Assembly: GCF_024505055.1 (NCBI RefSeq)
Contig: NZ_JANIBL010000014.1
Coordinates: 1-64,000 of the forward strand
Direction: 5' to 3'
Source: Methylomonas rosea
Lineage (GTDB): Bacteria > Pseudomonadota > Gammaproteobacteria > Methylococcales > Methylomonadaceae
DNA: 64,000 nt
Position 1 is the first letter of the stretch. Each line of letters starts with the position of its first letter. Both the position numbers and the translations under genes were made by a program. Below are positions 35,213 to 44,019 of the stretch, in pieces. The notes beneath the pieces are model-generated. The model had not been told where the DNA came from, made no database searches, and was given only the letters and a program-made list of their open reading frames with translations.

Positions 35213-36448
35213 ATGAGAAGGATTACATTCCTGGTTTATGCAGTGCTATGGATTTTGTTGATTAGCCTGAACCTTTACCAGCAAGTAACGGACACCAAAC
35301 ACTACGCGCAAAAAATTGCCACGCGGCAGGCCGAGATGTTTTTCGATCACATCGTGCTGATCAGAAAATGGAATGCGTTGCACGGTGGCGTTTATGTGCC
35401 TATCACTGAAACTACTCAGCCCAATCCTTACCTGGATGTTCCGCAACGGGATGTCGAAACCACGGATGGCAAGCGCCTTACTTTGATCAATCCTGCCTAT
35501 ATGACTCGGCAACTCGCTGAAATGAGCGACGACTCGGGTATTGCCTTTCACGTTACCGGCTTTAATCCGATTCGCCCGGAAAATCGGCCGGACCAATGGG
35601 AGTCCGAAGCTTTGTTGGCCTTTCAGCAAGGTCAAAAAAGCGTGAGTAGTATCGGTACTATCAATGGGCAATCTTTCTATCGTTACATGGCGCCGCTTCA
35701 TGTGGACCAGAGTTGCCTCGTTTGCCATCAGCGGCAAGGCTACAGAGAGGGCGATATTCGCGGCGGTATTAGTGTCAGTATTCCCAGCGCCAGTATTGAT
35801 GGCTTTGTGAACGAGCGCCTGGAGCATCTGACCATCACTCATGCGATTGTGGCGTTCGTCGGTTTGATCGTGTTGCTGTTGTCTTATTTGGCGCAAGCCA
35901 GACTAAGCCAGCGTCTGGATAAAGCCAAAAGCCGTATGCAACTGGCTTATCTGGATTCTTTGACGTTGCTGCCCAATCGCCGTTACTACGATGCCTTTGT
36001 AAAAAGGGAATGGAAGCGGGCCCTAAGGCATAAATACCCCATTTCGATGATCATGATCGATATCGATTTCTTTAAGCTATACAACGACAATCTTGGACAT
36101 ATCGAAGGCGATCATTGTTTGCGGCAAGTGGCCAAAACCTTGAAGCGTTTCTTTAGGCGACCAGGCGATTTGATTGCTCGCTATGGCGGCGAAGAGTTTT
36201 GCGTAGTCGCGGCCTGTGATGCGGAACAAATCATGGTTTTGGCCGAAATTCTGCGTAAAGCTGTCGAGAATATGCGTTTACCGCATCCCGCTTCTAAAAT
36301 TTCCGAATTTGTGACTATCAGTCTTGGGGTTGCCAGTATCGTGCCGGGTGACGACCTGTCTTTCGAAAGTCTGCTGCATGCGGCGGATCAGGCGCTATAC
36401 GATGCCAAGGCCACCGGCAGAAACCGGGTTGGAAAACGCCGGATTTGA
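35213..36448 (+). CDS. Diguanylate cyclase with haem-binding DUF3365 sensor domain
   Basis: This 411-residue inner membrane protein should make cyclic di-GMP in response to a periplasmic signal. An N-terminal membrane helix (about 5-22) is followed by a DUF3365 domain with one c-type haem site, C168-L-V-C171-H172. A second helix (about 206-228) leads to the cytoplasmic GGDEF domain. The active site is GGEEF at 325-329, and the inhibitory RxxD site (RPGD) lies five residues before it, so product inhibition is expected. Haem could give sensing of redox state, oxygen or nitric oxide. It is transcribed alone, next to a terminator shared with ppdK. Confidence 0.93.
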   Translation: MRRITFLVYAVLWILLISLNLYQQVTDTKHYAQKIATRQAEMFFDHIVLIRKWNALHGGVYVPITETTQPNPYLDVPQRDVETTDGKRLTLINPAYMTRQLAEMSDDSGIAFHVTGFNPIRPENRPDQWESEALLAFQQGQKSVSSIGTINGQSFYRYMAPLHVDQSCLVCHQRQGYREGDIRGGISVSIPSASIDGFVNERLEHLTITHAIVAFVGLIVLLLSYLAQARLSQRLDKAKSRMQLAYLDSLTLLPNRRYYDAFVKREWKRALRHKYPISMIMIDIDFFKLYNDNLGHIEGDHCLRQVAKTLKRFFRRPGDLIARYGGEEFCVVAACDAEQIMVLAEILRKAVENMRLPHPASKISEFVTISLGVASIVPGDDLSFESLLHAADQALYDAKATGRNRVGKRRI

Positions 36449-36455
36449 AATGATT

Positions 36456-36477
36456 GGGCCGGTGTTAACCGGCCCTT
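36456..36477. terminator. Bidirectional terminator hairpin between convergent genes
   Basis: GGGCCGGT (36456-36463) and ACCGGCCC (36468-36475) form a perfect 8-bp stem with a GTTA loop, between the cyclase and ppdK. Only two T residues follow, so efficiency may be modest. Confidence 0.65.
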
Positions 36478-36491
36478 GCCATGCAGTGTAT

Positions 36492-39230
36492 TTACGAGTG
36501 CTTTTCCAAAAGTTTGGCATGAGCTGCCGCCAAGCGAGCGACCGGGATACGCGGCGCCGAGCACGATACATAGTTCAAGCCTAAGTCGTGAACGAATTTA
36601 ATCGAACGCGGATGCCCGCCATGCTCGCCGCAAATGCCGATTTTCAAATCCGGCCGTTGCTGACGACCCAGTTCCACGGCCATTTTCATCAGTTTGCCCA
36701 AACCCTCAATGTCCAGTGTTTCGAACGGGTTGTCTTCCAGCAATCCGGATTCTTCATAAAGCGGCAGGAATTTGTTTTCGGCATCCTCGCGCGAGAACGA
36801 GAAAGTGGCTTGAGTTAAATCGTTGGTGCCGAAGGAGAAGAAGGCGGCGGTTGCGGCCAGGTGATCGGCACGGGTGCAAGCACGCACCGTTTCTATCATC
36901 GTGCCGAACTTGAAGTTAAGTTTGAGCTTGTATTGCGCTTCCACTTCGGCTTGAATTTCGTCGACATAGGTTTTCACGGTTTTTAACTCCTGCGCGGTGA
37001 TCACTTGCGGCACCATGATTTCCGGCTCGACCGGAATCCGCTGTTTCACGCAAAGTGCCGCCGCTTCCAGAATCGAGCGGATCTGCATTTTGTAAATTTC
37101 CGGATAGCTCATTCCCAAGCGAACGCCGCGATGACCCAGCATCGGATTGACTTCGTACAGCTCCAGCACTTTGTCCAGCATCATTTGTTTTTTGCTGATT
37201 GCTTCCAAAATCACGTCTTCGTTCAGCATATTGAACGGCGCCGGCATTTCCGCCGGATGCGCCAGAGTATCCAGCGTGACGCGTTGGCCTTTAACGATGG
37301 TCAGATAATGTCTAAGAGCATCCAACTCATCGATCAACTGGTGCTCGTTGGGCAAAAATTCGTGCATAGGCGGATCGAGCAGGCGCACGGTAACCGGATG
37401 CGGCGACATGGCTTCGAATAGCTGTTGGAAGTCGTCGCGCTGAATCGGGAACAGCTTGGCCAATGCGGCTTCGCGTTCTTCGGTGTTGTGCGCCAGAATC
37501 ATGTCCACCACCAACGGTAAACGGTCGGCAGCGTTGAACATGCGTTCGGTACGGCACAGGCCTACACCCTTGGCACCATAGCTGACCGCCAGTCTCGCGG
37601 TTTCCGGCGTATCGACATTGGCATGCACACGCAGGCGGGCAATGCTGTCGGCCCAGCCCAGCAGGGTTTTTAGTTCCTCGGAGAAGGATGGCGGAATGGT
37701 CGGAATGCGGCCCAAATAAATATTGCCGTTGCTGCCGTCTATTGTGATCAGGTCACCTTCCTTAATATGGATGTCACCGACGATGGCCAAACGAGCGCGT
37801 ACATCCACTTTGATGTCTTCCGCGCCGGCCACACAGGCTTTGCCCATGCCGCGTGCTACCACGGCCGCGTGTGAGGTTTTGCCGCCGCGACTGGTCAAGA
37901 TACCTTGCGCGGCGAAAAAGCCGTGGATGTCTTCCGGTTTGGTTTCCTCGCGCAGCAGAATTAAGTCTTGACCGGTTTTGCCCAAGCGGACGGCTGTATC
38001 GGCGTCGAATACGCAATGGCCACAAGCGGCGCCGGGAGAGGCGGGCAGCCCTTGGGCGATGGCTTTTACTTCGTGATTGGGGGCCAATTGCGGATGCAGC
38101 AATTGTTCCAGCATATCCGGATTAATCCGCAGCAGCGCTTGTTCCTTGGTGATTAGGCCTTCCGCCACCATGTCGATGGAGGTTTTGACCATCGCGGTCG
38201 CATTCATCTTACCGTTACGGGTTTGCAGACAATACAACACGCCGCGTTCTATGGTGTATTCGTAATCCTGCACCTCGTGATAATGGGCTTCCAGTTTGTT
38301 GCGCAGCTCTACCAGTTGCCGGTATTGCTCGGGCATTTCCTTGGCCATTTCCTGGACCGGCTTAGGCGTGCGGATGCCGGCTACCACGTCTTCACCTTGA
38401 GCGTTGACCAAGTATTCGCCATACATCTCGTTGATGCCGGTGCCGGGGTTACGGGTAAAGCCGACGCCGGTGGCGCAGTCGTCGCCCATATTGCCGAACA
38501 CCATCGTGACGATATTGACGGCTGTACCGTTGGCGATGTCAGGCGTGATGTGAAACTCGCGGCGGTAATCTACTGCACGTCGGCCCAACCAGGAGTTGAA
38601 TACCGCGCGAATGGCGATTTCTAGTTGCTGGTAAACGTCCTCTGGAAACGGCCGGCCGGTTTCTTCATGGACTACGGTCAGGAACAGTTCGCTAATTTCC
38701 TGAAGCTGGTCGGCGGTCAAGGCGACATCGGCCTTGATGCCGGCGGCGCGCTTAACGTTGTTGAAATGCACATCGAACTTTTCGTCTTCAATGCCCAACG
38801 CAACCTTGCCGAACAATTGGATGAAACGCCGATACGCATCGTAGGCAAAACGCGGGTCATCGGTCATTTCTATCAAACCGGCCAGGGTTTGTTTGTTCAA
38901 GCCCAAGTTCAGAATGGTGTCCATCATGCCAGGCATCGAAATGGCCGAGCCGGAGCGTACCGAAACCAGCAGCGGGTCGCTGGCGCCGCCAAACGACTTG
39001 CCGCTAAGTTGCTCGATTTCGGCGATTTGCTGGCGTACCTCGTCCATTAAATCGCCGGGTAATTGTTTGTTTTCCAGGTAGGTCACGCAGGTTTGCGTGG
39101 TGATGACAAATCCCGGCGGCACGTTGAAACCCATTTGCGTCATTTCGCAAAGGTTTGCGCCTTTGCCGCCCAGTAATGCCTTATTTTTGCCGTCGCCCGT
39201 ATTGAATGAATAGCTGTATTTTGGAGTCAT
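36492..39230 (-). CDS. ppdK: Pyruvate, phosphate dikinase
   Basis: PPDK interconverts pyruvate, ATP and phosphate with phosphoenolpyruvate, AMP and pyrophosphate. The 912-residue protein has an N-terminal ATP-grasp nucleotide domain (KALLGGKGANLCEMTQMG), the central phosphohistidine domain with H454 (RGGKTSHAAVVARGMGK), and the C-terminal PEP/pyruvate barrel with the Cys motif GICGEHGGHP. Length is normal. It is reversible in glycolysis and gluconeogenesis and is usual in methanotrophs that run a PPi-linked glycolysis. It is divergently transcribed from the flavoprotein gene across a 143-base region. Confidence 0.97.
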   Translation of the reverse strand: MTPKYSYSFNTGDGKNKALLGGKGANLCEMTQMGFNVPPGFVITTQTCVTYLENKQLPGDLMDEVRQQIAEIEQLSGKSFGGASDPLLVSVRSGSAISMPGMMDTILNLGLNKQTLAGLIEMTDDPRFAYDAYRRFIQLFGKVALGIEDEKFDVHFNNVKRAAGIKADVALTADQLQEISELFLTVVHEETGRPFPEDVYQQLEIAIRAVFNSWLGRRAVDYRREFHITPDIANGTAVNIVTMVFGNMGDDCATGVGFTRNPGTGINEMYGEYLVNAQGEDVVAGIRTPKPVQEMAKEMPEQYRQLVELRNKLEAHYHEVQDYEYTIERGVLYCLQTRNGKMNATAMVKTSIDMVAEGLITKEQALLRINPDMLEQLLHPQLAPNHEVKAIAQGLPASPGAACGHCVFDADTAVRLGKTGQDLILLREETKPEDIHGFFAAQGILTSRGGKTSHAAVVARGMGKACVAGAEDIKVDVRARLAIVGDIHIKEGDLITIDGSNGNIYLGRIPTIPPSFSEELKTLLGWADSIARLRVHANVDTPETARLAVSYGAKGVGLCRTERMFNAADRLPLVVDMILAHNTEEREAALAKLFPIQRDDFQQLFEAMSPHPVTVRLLDPPMHEFLPNEHQLIDELDALRHYLTIVKGQRVTLDTLAHPAEMPAPFNMLNEDVILEAISKKQMMLDKVLELYEVNPMLGHRGVRLGMSYPEIYKMQIRSILEAAALCVKQRIPVEPEIMVPQVITAQELKTVKTYVDEIQAEVEAQYKLKLNFKFGTMIETVRACTRADHLAATAAFFSFGTNDLTQATFSFSREDAENKFLPLYEESGLLEDNPFETLDIEGLGKLMKMAVELGRQQRPDLKIGICGEHGGHPRSIKFVHDLGLNYVSCSAPRIPVARLAAAHAKLLEKHS

Positions 39231-39309
39231 TATGGCCTTGTCGAAGTGTTGAAGTTGGATGATGGCTGCGGGAAACGCCTTGAGTACCTCGTTGGCGTCT
39301 CGGGATGCC

Positions 39310-39339
39310 GGGTATTGCGGTTAGAATACCCCACTTTTT
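39310..39339 (+). other. Hairpin with T-run upstream of the flavoprotein gene
   Basis: GGGTATT (39310-39316) pairs with AATACCC (39325-39331), and CACTTTTT follows. It looks like a terminator on the plus strand, yet sits 35 bases before a plus-strand start with no plus-strand gene behind it. It may be an attenuator, or chance. Confidence 0.35.
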
Positions 39340-39373
39340 ACCTATTTTTCCGAGTCATTACAAGTTATGCGCC

Positions 39374-40555
39374 ATGGATAAGTTTGATGTCATCATCGTC
39401 GGAGCCGGCGCGTCCGGTTTAATGTGCGCAATCGAAGCCGCCAAACGGGGCCGGCGGGTGAAAATAGTGGAACACGCCAACAAGCCGGGTAAGAAAATTC
39501 TGATGTCCGGTGGCGGCCGTTGTAATTTCACCAACTACAGCATAGCGCCGGAAAATTACATTTCCAATAACCCGCATTTTTGCAAGTCGGCCCTTAGCCG
39601 CTTCACGCAATGGGATTTTTTAAGCTTTGTGCAGCGCCACCAAATCCCGTTTCACGAACGCCTGCACGGGCAGTTATTTTGCGACAACAGCGCCAAGGAC
39701 ATTCTGGATGCACTATTGAAAGAATGCGCCCAAGCCGGCGTGAGCCTGGAGTTAAATTGCCGGGTGGACAGATTGGAGAAACATGGCGACGGCAATTTTT
39801 TATTACACACCAGCAGTGGCTTGGTCTCTGCGGCGGCCCTGGTCATTGCCAGTGGCGGTCTATCGATACCGAAGATGGGCGCCACGCCGTTTGGTTATAA
39901 AGTCGCTGAGCAGTTTGGCATCAAAGTCTGGCCGACTCGGGCCGGTTTGGTCCCGTTAACGCTGCAACCGGAGGACTCACAACGCTTCACCCCGCTGACC
40001 GGCATCGCTGTGCCGTGCCGAGTAGCCAATCAACAGCAGTCTTTCAAAGAAAATATTTTATTCACTCATCGCGGTTTAAGCGGGCCAGCCATTCTGCAAA
40101 TTTCCTCATATTGGCATCCCGGCGAGGCACTGTATGTGGATTTATTGCCGGACATGGATTTGTCGGAAGCGTTGAAAGAAAAGCGGCGGCAGGGCAGCAA
40201 GTTAAAAATCCAAAATCTGTTGGCTGAATATCTACCGAAACGTTTGTTGCAATCGCTATTGGACGAGCGGCAGTTGGATATTACAGTCGCTAATTGCGCC
40301 GATAAAGATCTGAACGCCATTGTGGAAAGTCTGCACAATTGGACGATCAAGCCGAATGCCACAGAAGGCTATCGCACCGCAGAAGTGACCGTCGGCGGCA
40401 TCGATTGCGATGCGATTTCTTCGAAAACCATGGGGAGTTTGCAAGTGCCGGGGCTGTATTTTATCGGGGAAGTGTTGGATGTCACCGGGTGGCTGGGGGG
40501 CTATAACTTTCAGTGGGCTTGGGCTTCGGGGTGGTGTGCGGGGCAGTATGTATGA
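39374..40555 (+). CDS. NAD(P)/FAD-dependent oxidoreductase, HI0933/BaiN family
   Basis: This 393-residue flavoprotein belongs to the HI0933 family. The FAD motif VIIVGAGASGLMCAIEAAKRG is at the start, followed by KPGKKILMSGGGRCNFTN, the family hallmark. C-terminal TVGGIDCDAI and GLYFIGEVLDVTGWLGGYNFQWA close the FAD site. I chose ATG 39374, which puts the dinucleotide motif at residue 5; a start at 39305 adds 23 unrelated residues. The reaction is not established for most members. Confidence 0.92.
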   Translation: MDKFDVIIVGAGASGLMCAIEAAKRGRRVKIVEHANKPGKKILMSGGGRCNFTNYSIAPENYISNNPHFCKSALSRFTQWDFLSFVQRHQIPFHERLHGQLFCDNSAKDILDALLKECAQAGVSLELNCRVDRLEKHGDGNFLLHTSSGLVSAAALVIASGGLSIPKMGATPFGYKVAEQFGIKVWPTRAGLVPLTLQPEDSQRFTPLTGIAVPCRVANQQQSFKENILFTHRGLSGPAILQISSYWHPGEALYVDLLPDMDLSEALKEKRRQGSKLKIQNLLAEYLPKRLLQSLLDERQLDITVANCADKDLNAIVESLHNWTIKPNATEGYRTAEVTVGGIDCDAISSKTMGSLQVPGLYFIGEVLDVTGWLGGYNFQWAWASGWCAGQYV

Positions 40556-40691
40556 TGATTGGTTGAGATGTGTCGCTGGTGCCAAGGGTATCCTGATGAC
40601 TGTCAAGATCCTGCCGCTAAGAAAGCTCTCCCAGTTTTTTTGCCCTTCGGCTGATCGAATTCGTTCCTAGTGCATTTCTGCTCCGCCAAAT

Positions 40692-41237
40692 TCAATTCAA
40701 CTTCTCCAACAACGCCGGTTTTATCTGCTCCAGCCAATCCAGAATTCGGGTTTTGGTCAATTCGGGCTGGTTGTGATGATCCAACACCAGGCCGACAAAT
40801 TTGCCATCGACTACCGACCTGGAATGGGTAAAGTGATAGCCGTCGGTGCTCCAGGCTCCGACCACTTCGGCGCCGTAACCGGCAACATGGTGGTATAAAT
40901 GAATCAAGGAACTAGCGAAGCGCGCATAATATTTTTGCTGATTGCCCAAACCAAATAGCGCGACGCGTTTTCCGGATAAATCGGCCTGGTCCAGGCGGAA
41001 CAAAAACTCTTCCCAGTTGCCTTCTTCGCTGCCGGTGGTTCTGCCGGGTATTTCGCCGACGCCGTAACTGGGCATGCCCAAAATCAAGGCTTTGTAACCA
41101 AGCAATTGTGCTATTGAGGCTCGGTTGACATTCACCGGCTCGCTGGCAATTTCGTCCCCTAAAACCCGATACATGACCTGTGCCATCATCTCTGTCATAC
41201 CTTTTTCGGTGCCGTAGAAAATTCCAATCTTATTCAT
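40692..41237 (-). CDS. Long-chain flavodoxin
   Basis: This 181-residue FMN protein is a single-electron shuttle. The phosphate-binding loop is FYGTEKGMTE near residues 8-17, and the flavin-stacking regions are GMPSYGVGEIPGRTTG and LFGLGNQQKYYARF. The 20-residue insertion around 130-150 makes it a long-chain flavodoxin. Its partners, for example a nitrogenase, ferredoxin-NADP reductase or ribonucleotide activase, are not in the window. It is divergent from gltA. Confidence 0.93.
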   Translation of the reverse strand: MNKIGIFYGTEKGMTEMMAQVMYRVLGDEIASEPVNVNRASIAQLLGYKALILGMPSYGVGEIPGRTTGSEEGNWEEFLFRLDQADLSGKRVALFGLGNQQKYYARFASSLIHLYHHVAGYGAEVVGAWSTDGYHFTHSRSVVDGKFVGLVLDHHNQPELTKTRILDWLEQIKPALLEKLN

Positions 41238-41711
41238 CGTTTTAGCCTCATCGAATTGTCTACAATCAGCAAAGCAAAATTTAAACCATCAACAATCTTT
41301 GGTATGGGATGTCGTTTACTGGTGGTGATGTATCTTCAAATACCTCGCTAAGGCGGTAACTTCAAAGCTTTACGGTAAACTGCCTTGGGGAAAGGAAGTA
41401 AAAGGCGACCAGGGTGTTTGGTTGACTTCGTGACAATCAAACCGACACGCTGCTATTTGCTTACAAAAATCTGACAGAAATGTTGCGGCGCTTGGTTGAT
41501 GCATTGCGCCTTTTCTGAACCAGATGGTATTTTTATCAAGTAGCCAAAGAATGGCTTGAGCCTTGCCGGGTAGTAGGTGGTAATTACTACCGGCTTAACC
41601 TTGAGACGCAACTGAGAGGGATCATGGCATAAGCGTTTGGCCTAATCACATTGGCTGTGTGATAATCAAATTCAACTGCTAAGCTTCTGCTAACAGAAAA
41701 CTGAGGAAACC
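41238..41711. other. Intergenic region upstream of gltA
   Basis: This 474-base gap has no believable gene on either strand. It should carry the flavodoxin promoter on one side and the gltA-sdh promoter on the other. A hairpin (GCCGG-TAGTA at 41565-41575 with TACTACCGGC ending 41594, one bulge) and a promoter candidate close to gltA are the only structures that stand out. Confidence 0.6.
41637..41666 (+). promoter_or_regulatory. Candidate promoter of the gltA-sdh operon
   Basis: TTGGCC (41637-41642) and GATAAT (41661-41666) are 18 bases apart and give a plausible sigma-70 promoter 46 bases before gltA. An inverted repeat ATCACA (41645-41650) with TGTGAT (41658-41663) overlaps the -10 and could be an operator. 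Its orientation is the reverse of a CRP site. Confidence 0.45.
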
Positions 41712-43019
41712 ATGTCAAACGATACTTTACTGGTCAGGCACAATGCCACCGGAAAAGAAGTTGAATATCCGTTGTTGAAGGGGTCTTTGGGTGCAGATAC
41801 TGTCGATATTCGCTCTTTAAACAAAGATCTTGGGTGTTTTACTTACGATCCGGGCTTTATTGCCACGGCTGCTTGCAAAAGCAAAATTACATACATCGAC
41901 GGGGATAACGGTATTTTGTTGTATCGCGGCTATCCCATCGAGCAATTGGCGGAGAACTGCGAATTTACTGAGGTTGCCTATTTGCTGATGAACGGCGAAC
42001 TCCCGGATGCGGTGCAGTTGCGCGACTTTAACGAGGAAATCAGCGATAGGGCCATCATTCATGAAGCCTTGCGTAAATTCTTCGATGGTTTCCATTACGA
42101 TGCCCATCCGATGGCGATGCTGGTGGGGGTGGTGGGGTCCTTGTCGGCGTTTTATCACAGCGATCTGAACATTAAAGACCCCGCTAGCCGCATGATCTGT
42201 GCGACCCGGCTGATAGGCAAGATGCCGACTATCGCCGCAGCATCTTATCGGCATTCCATAGGTAGACCTTTTGTTTACCCCCGCATGGATCTGAGTTATT
42301 GCGAGAATTTCCTGAACATGATGTTCTCGCGTTCCTCCCAAAATTATATCGATCAGGAACATTACATCGATCCCAATCTGGTCCAAGCATTGAATCTGTT
42401 GTTTATTCTGCATGCCGACCACGAGCAAAACGCCAGTACCTCTACAGTACGCATGGCAGGTAGTACCGGTGCCAACCCTTATGCCTGCGTTGCAGCCGGC
42501 ATAGCGGCCTTGTGGGGACCGGCGCACGGCGGTGCCAACGAAGCTGTTCTGAACATGCTGGCGCAAATCGGTAGCGTCGAAAACGTACCCAAGTATATTG
42601 CCAAAGCCAAGGACCATGATGACCCGTTCCGCTTAATGGGCTTTGGGCATCGGGTTTATAAAAATTTCGATCCGCGCGCTACCATCATACGCAAAACGTG
42701 CTACGAAGTGTTGAGTAGAACCAACACCAGCGATCCCTTGTTTGAACTGGCCTTGGCCTTGGAAGAATATGCGTTGAAAGACGAGTATTTCATCGAGAAA
42801 AAACTCTACCCCAATGTCGATTTCTATTCAGGCATTATCTATAAAGCCTTGCACATCCCCGTCGAAATGTTCACCGTGATGTTTGCGATAGCCCGAACTG
42901 CCGGCTGGATTTCACATTGGCTGGAGATGATGGAGGAGCCGGCGACGCCGATCAGCAGGCCGAGACAGCTCTATGTCGGGCCGCCGCGTCGTGATTATGT
43001 GGCTGTCAATAATCGCTAA
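41712..43019 (+). CDS. gltA: Citrate synthase, type II
   Basis: GltA condenses oxaloacetate and acetyl-CoA at the entry of the TCA cycle. The 435 residues have the active-site blocks [28 protein letters not shown] and [14 protein letters not shown]. Length and the N-terminal beta-rich segment fit the hexameric type II enzyme, which is usually inhibited by NADH. A GAGGAAACC ribosome site precedes the ATG. It leads the sdh genes in the same direction, with 3 bases to the assembly factor. Confidence 0.97.
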   Translation: MSNDTLLVRHNATGKEVEYPLLKGSLGADTVDIRSLNKDLGCFTYDPGFIATAACKSKITYIDGDNGILLYRGYPIEQLAENCEFTEVAYLLMNGELPDAVQLRDFNEEISDRAIIHEALRKFFDGFHYDAHPMAMLVGVVGSLSAFYHSDLNIKDPASRMICATRLIGKMPTIAAASYRHSIGRPFVYPRMDLSYCENFLNMMFSRSSQNYIDQEHYIDPNLVQALNLLFILHADHEQNASTSTVRMAGSTGANPYACVAAGIAALWGPAHGGANEAVLNMLAQIGSVENVPKYIAKAKDHDDPFRLMGFGHRVYKNFDPRATIIRKTCYEVLSRTNTSDPLFELALALEEYALKDEYFIEKKLYPNVDFYSGIIYKALHIPVEMFTVMFAIARTAGWISHWLEMMEEPATPISRPRQLYVGPPRRDYVAVNNR

Positions 43020-43022
43020 ATT

Positions 43023-43214
43023 ATGCAGAAAACCGACATGAAGTCAGCTCAAACTACTAAGCAAGAACCGCCTGAAAGCGCTCAGACAGAATCCGAGAAG
43101 ACGCCGTCCACGGAGCAAAATCCTGCCCTTCCGACAGAAATTAATGGCCCAAAAGGGCCTGAGCCCACTCGCTTTGGTGACTGGGAACGGAAAGGTCGTT
43201 GCGTCGATTTTTGA
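43023..43214 (+). CDS. DUF1674 protein, SdhAF4-like succinate dehydrogenase assembly factor
   Basis: This 63-residue protein has a long, charged, low-complexity N-terminus and ends with the DUF1674 signature PTRFGDWERKGRCVDF. The eukaryotic member SdhAF4 binds flavinylated SdhA before it joins SdhB. A bacterial equivalent between gltA and sdhC fits the same job. A second in-frame ATG at 43038 (MKSAQ) is possible. It is 3 bases after gltA. Confidence 0.88.
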   Translation: MQKTDMKSAQTTKQEPPESAQTESEKTPSTEQNPALPTEINGPKGPEPTRFGDWERKGRCVDF

Positions 43215-43250
43215 TTACACATTATTTTTCAACTTAACCTAGGGTAAATC

Positions 43251-43622
43251 ATGTCAGCAAACAGACCACTTTCGCCCCATCTCCAAGTCTATCGATTGCC
43301 CTTAACCGGCCTGGTTTCAATCACGCATCGGATGACCGGCGTATTTCTTTCCATGGGCTTGGTGCTATTTGTTTATGTGCTGTTCGCCATCGCCGTCGGC
43401 GAAGGTGCTTACGGTGCCATGCAGGCATTTATGTCGTACTGGTTGTTTAAGCTGGTGTATTGGGGCTTTATTTATGCGCTATTTTTCCATCTGGTGCACG
43501 GTATTCGGCATTTGATTTGGGATTTTTGCAAAACGTTCGAGCGCATGACTTTGGATAAATACGCAGTGTACGAACTGATTGCTTCCGCATCGTTGACACT
43601 GATTACCTTTATGGTTTCTTAA
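43251..43622 (+). CDS. sdhC: Succinate dehydrogenase cytochrome b556 subunit
   Basis: SdhC is one of two membrane anchors that bind haem b and ubiquinone. The 123 residues hold three membrane helices, the N-terminal signature RPLSPHLQVYRLPLTGLVSITHRMTG, and the haem-ligand region FHLVHGIRHLIWDF. It begins at ATG 43251 after an AGGGT ribosome site. Confidence 0.95.
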   Translation: MSANRPLSPHLQVYRLPLTGLVSITHRMTGVFLSMGLVLFVYVLFAIAVGEGAYGAMQAFMSYWLFKLVYWGFIYALFFHLVHGIRHLIWDFCKTFERMTLDKYAVYELIASASLTLITFMVS

Positions 43623-43635
43623 AGGAGGGTTGGTT

Positions 43636-44016
43636 ATGGATTACAAAGCAACATTGGAAAAAGCCGCCGATTTTTTCTCGGTACATAGCGGCTCAGGTCA
43701 TTTTTGGTACCAACGCGTCACCGCAGTGGCCTTGGTGCCGTTGTCGATTTGGTTGATTGTTCTTCTAAACAAGGCCTTAAACGCACCCTATGCGGATACT
43801 GTCGATTGGTTATCTTCCCCGCTAAACACCTTGGCGATTATCACCTGGACTGTGGCGGTTGTTTACCACGCCGCTTTGGGGGTGCAGGTGGTGATCGAAG
43901 ATTATGTCTCGACTATTCCGGTAAGGAACTTGGCGATACGCGCCACTAACCTGATTTTTTTAGTTTTGGGTGTTGCGGCATTGCTCGCGATTATCATCAT
44001 TCTTTTGGCAAGGTAA
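43636..44016 (+). CDS. sdhD: Succinate dehydrogenase membrane anchor subunit
   Basis: SdhD is the second anchor. The 126 residues have three hydrophobic helices, the quinone-side segment GSGHFWYQRVTAVAL and the haem-ligand stretch YHAALGVQVVIEDYV. I chose ATG 43636 because AAAGGAGG (43621-43628) lies 7 bases before it; a TTG at 43630 would add two residues. sdhA starts 3 bases after its stop. Confidence 0.94.
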   Translation: MDYKATLEKAADFFSVHSGSGHFWYQRVTAVALVPLSIWLIVLLNKALNAPYADTVDWLSSPLNTLAIITWTVAVVYHAALGVQVVIEDYVSTIPVRNLAIRATNLIFLVLGVAALLAIIIILLAR

Positions 44017-44019
44017 CTC

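Noticed and set aside
36500..39100. Long plus-strand open frames antisense to ppdK
   Set aside because: ppdK is unmistakable in the other direction; the frames show no domains.
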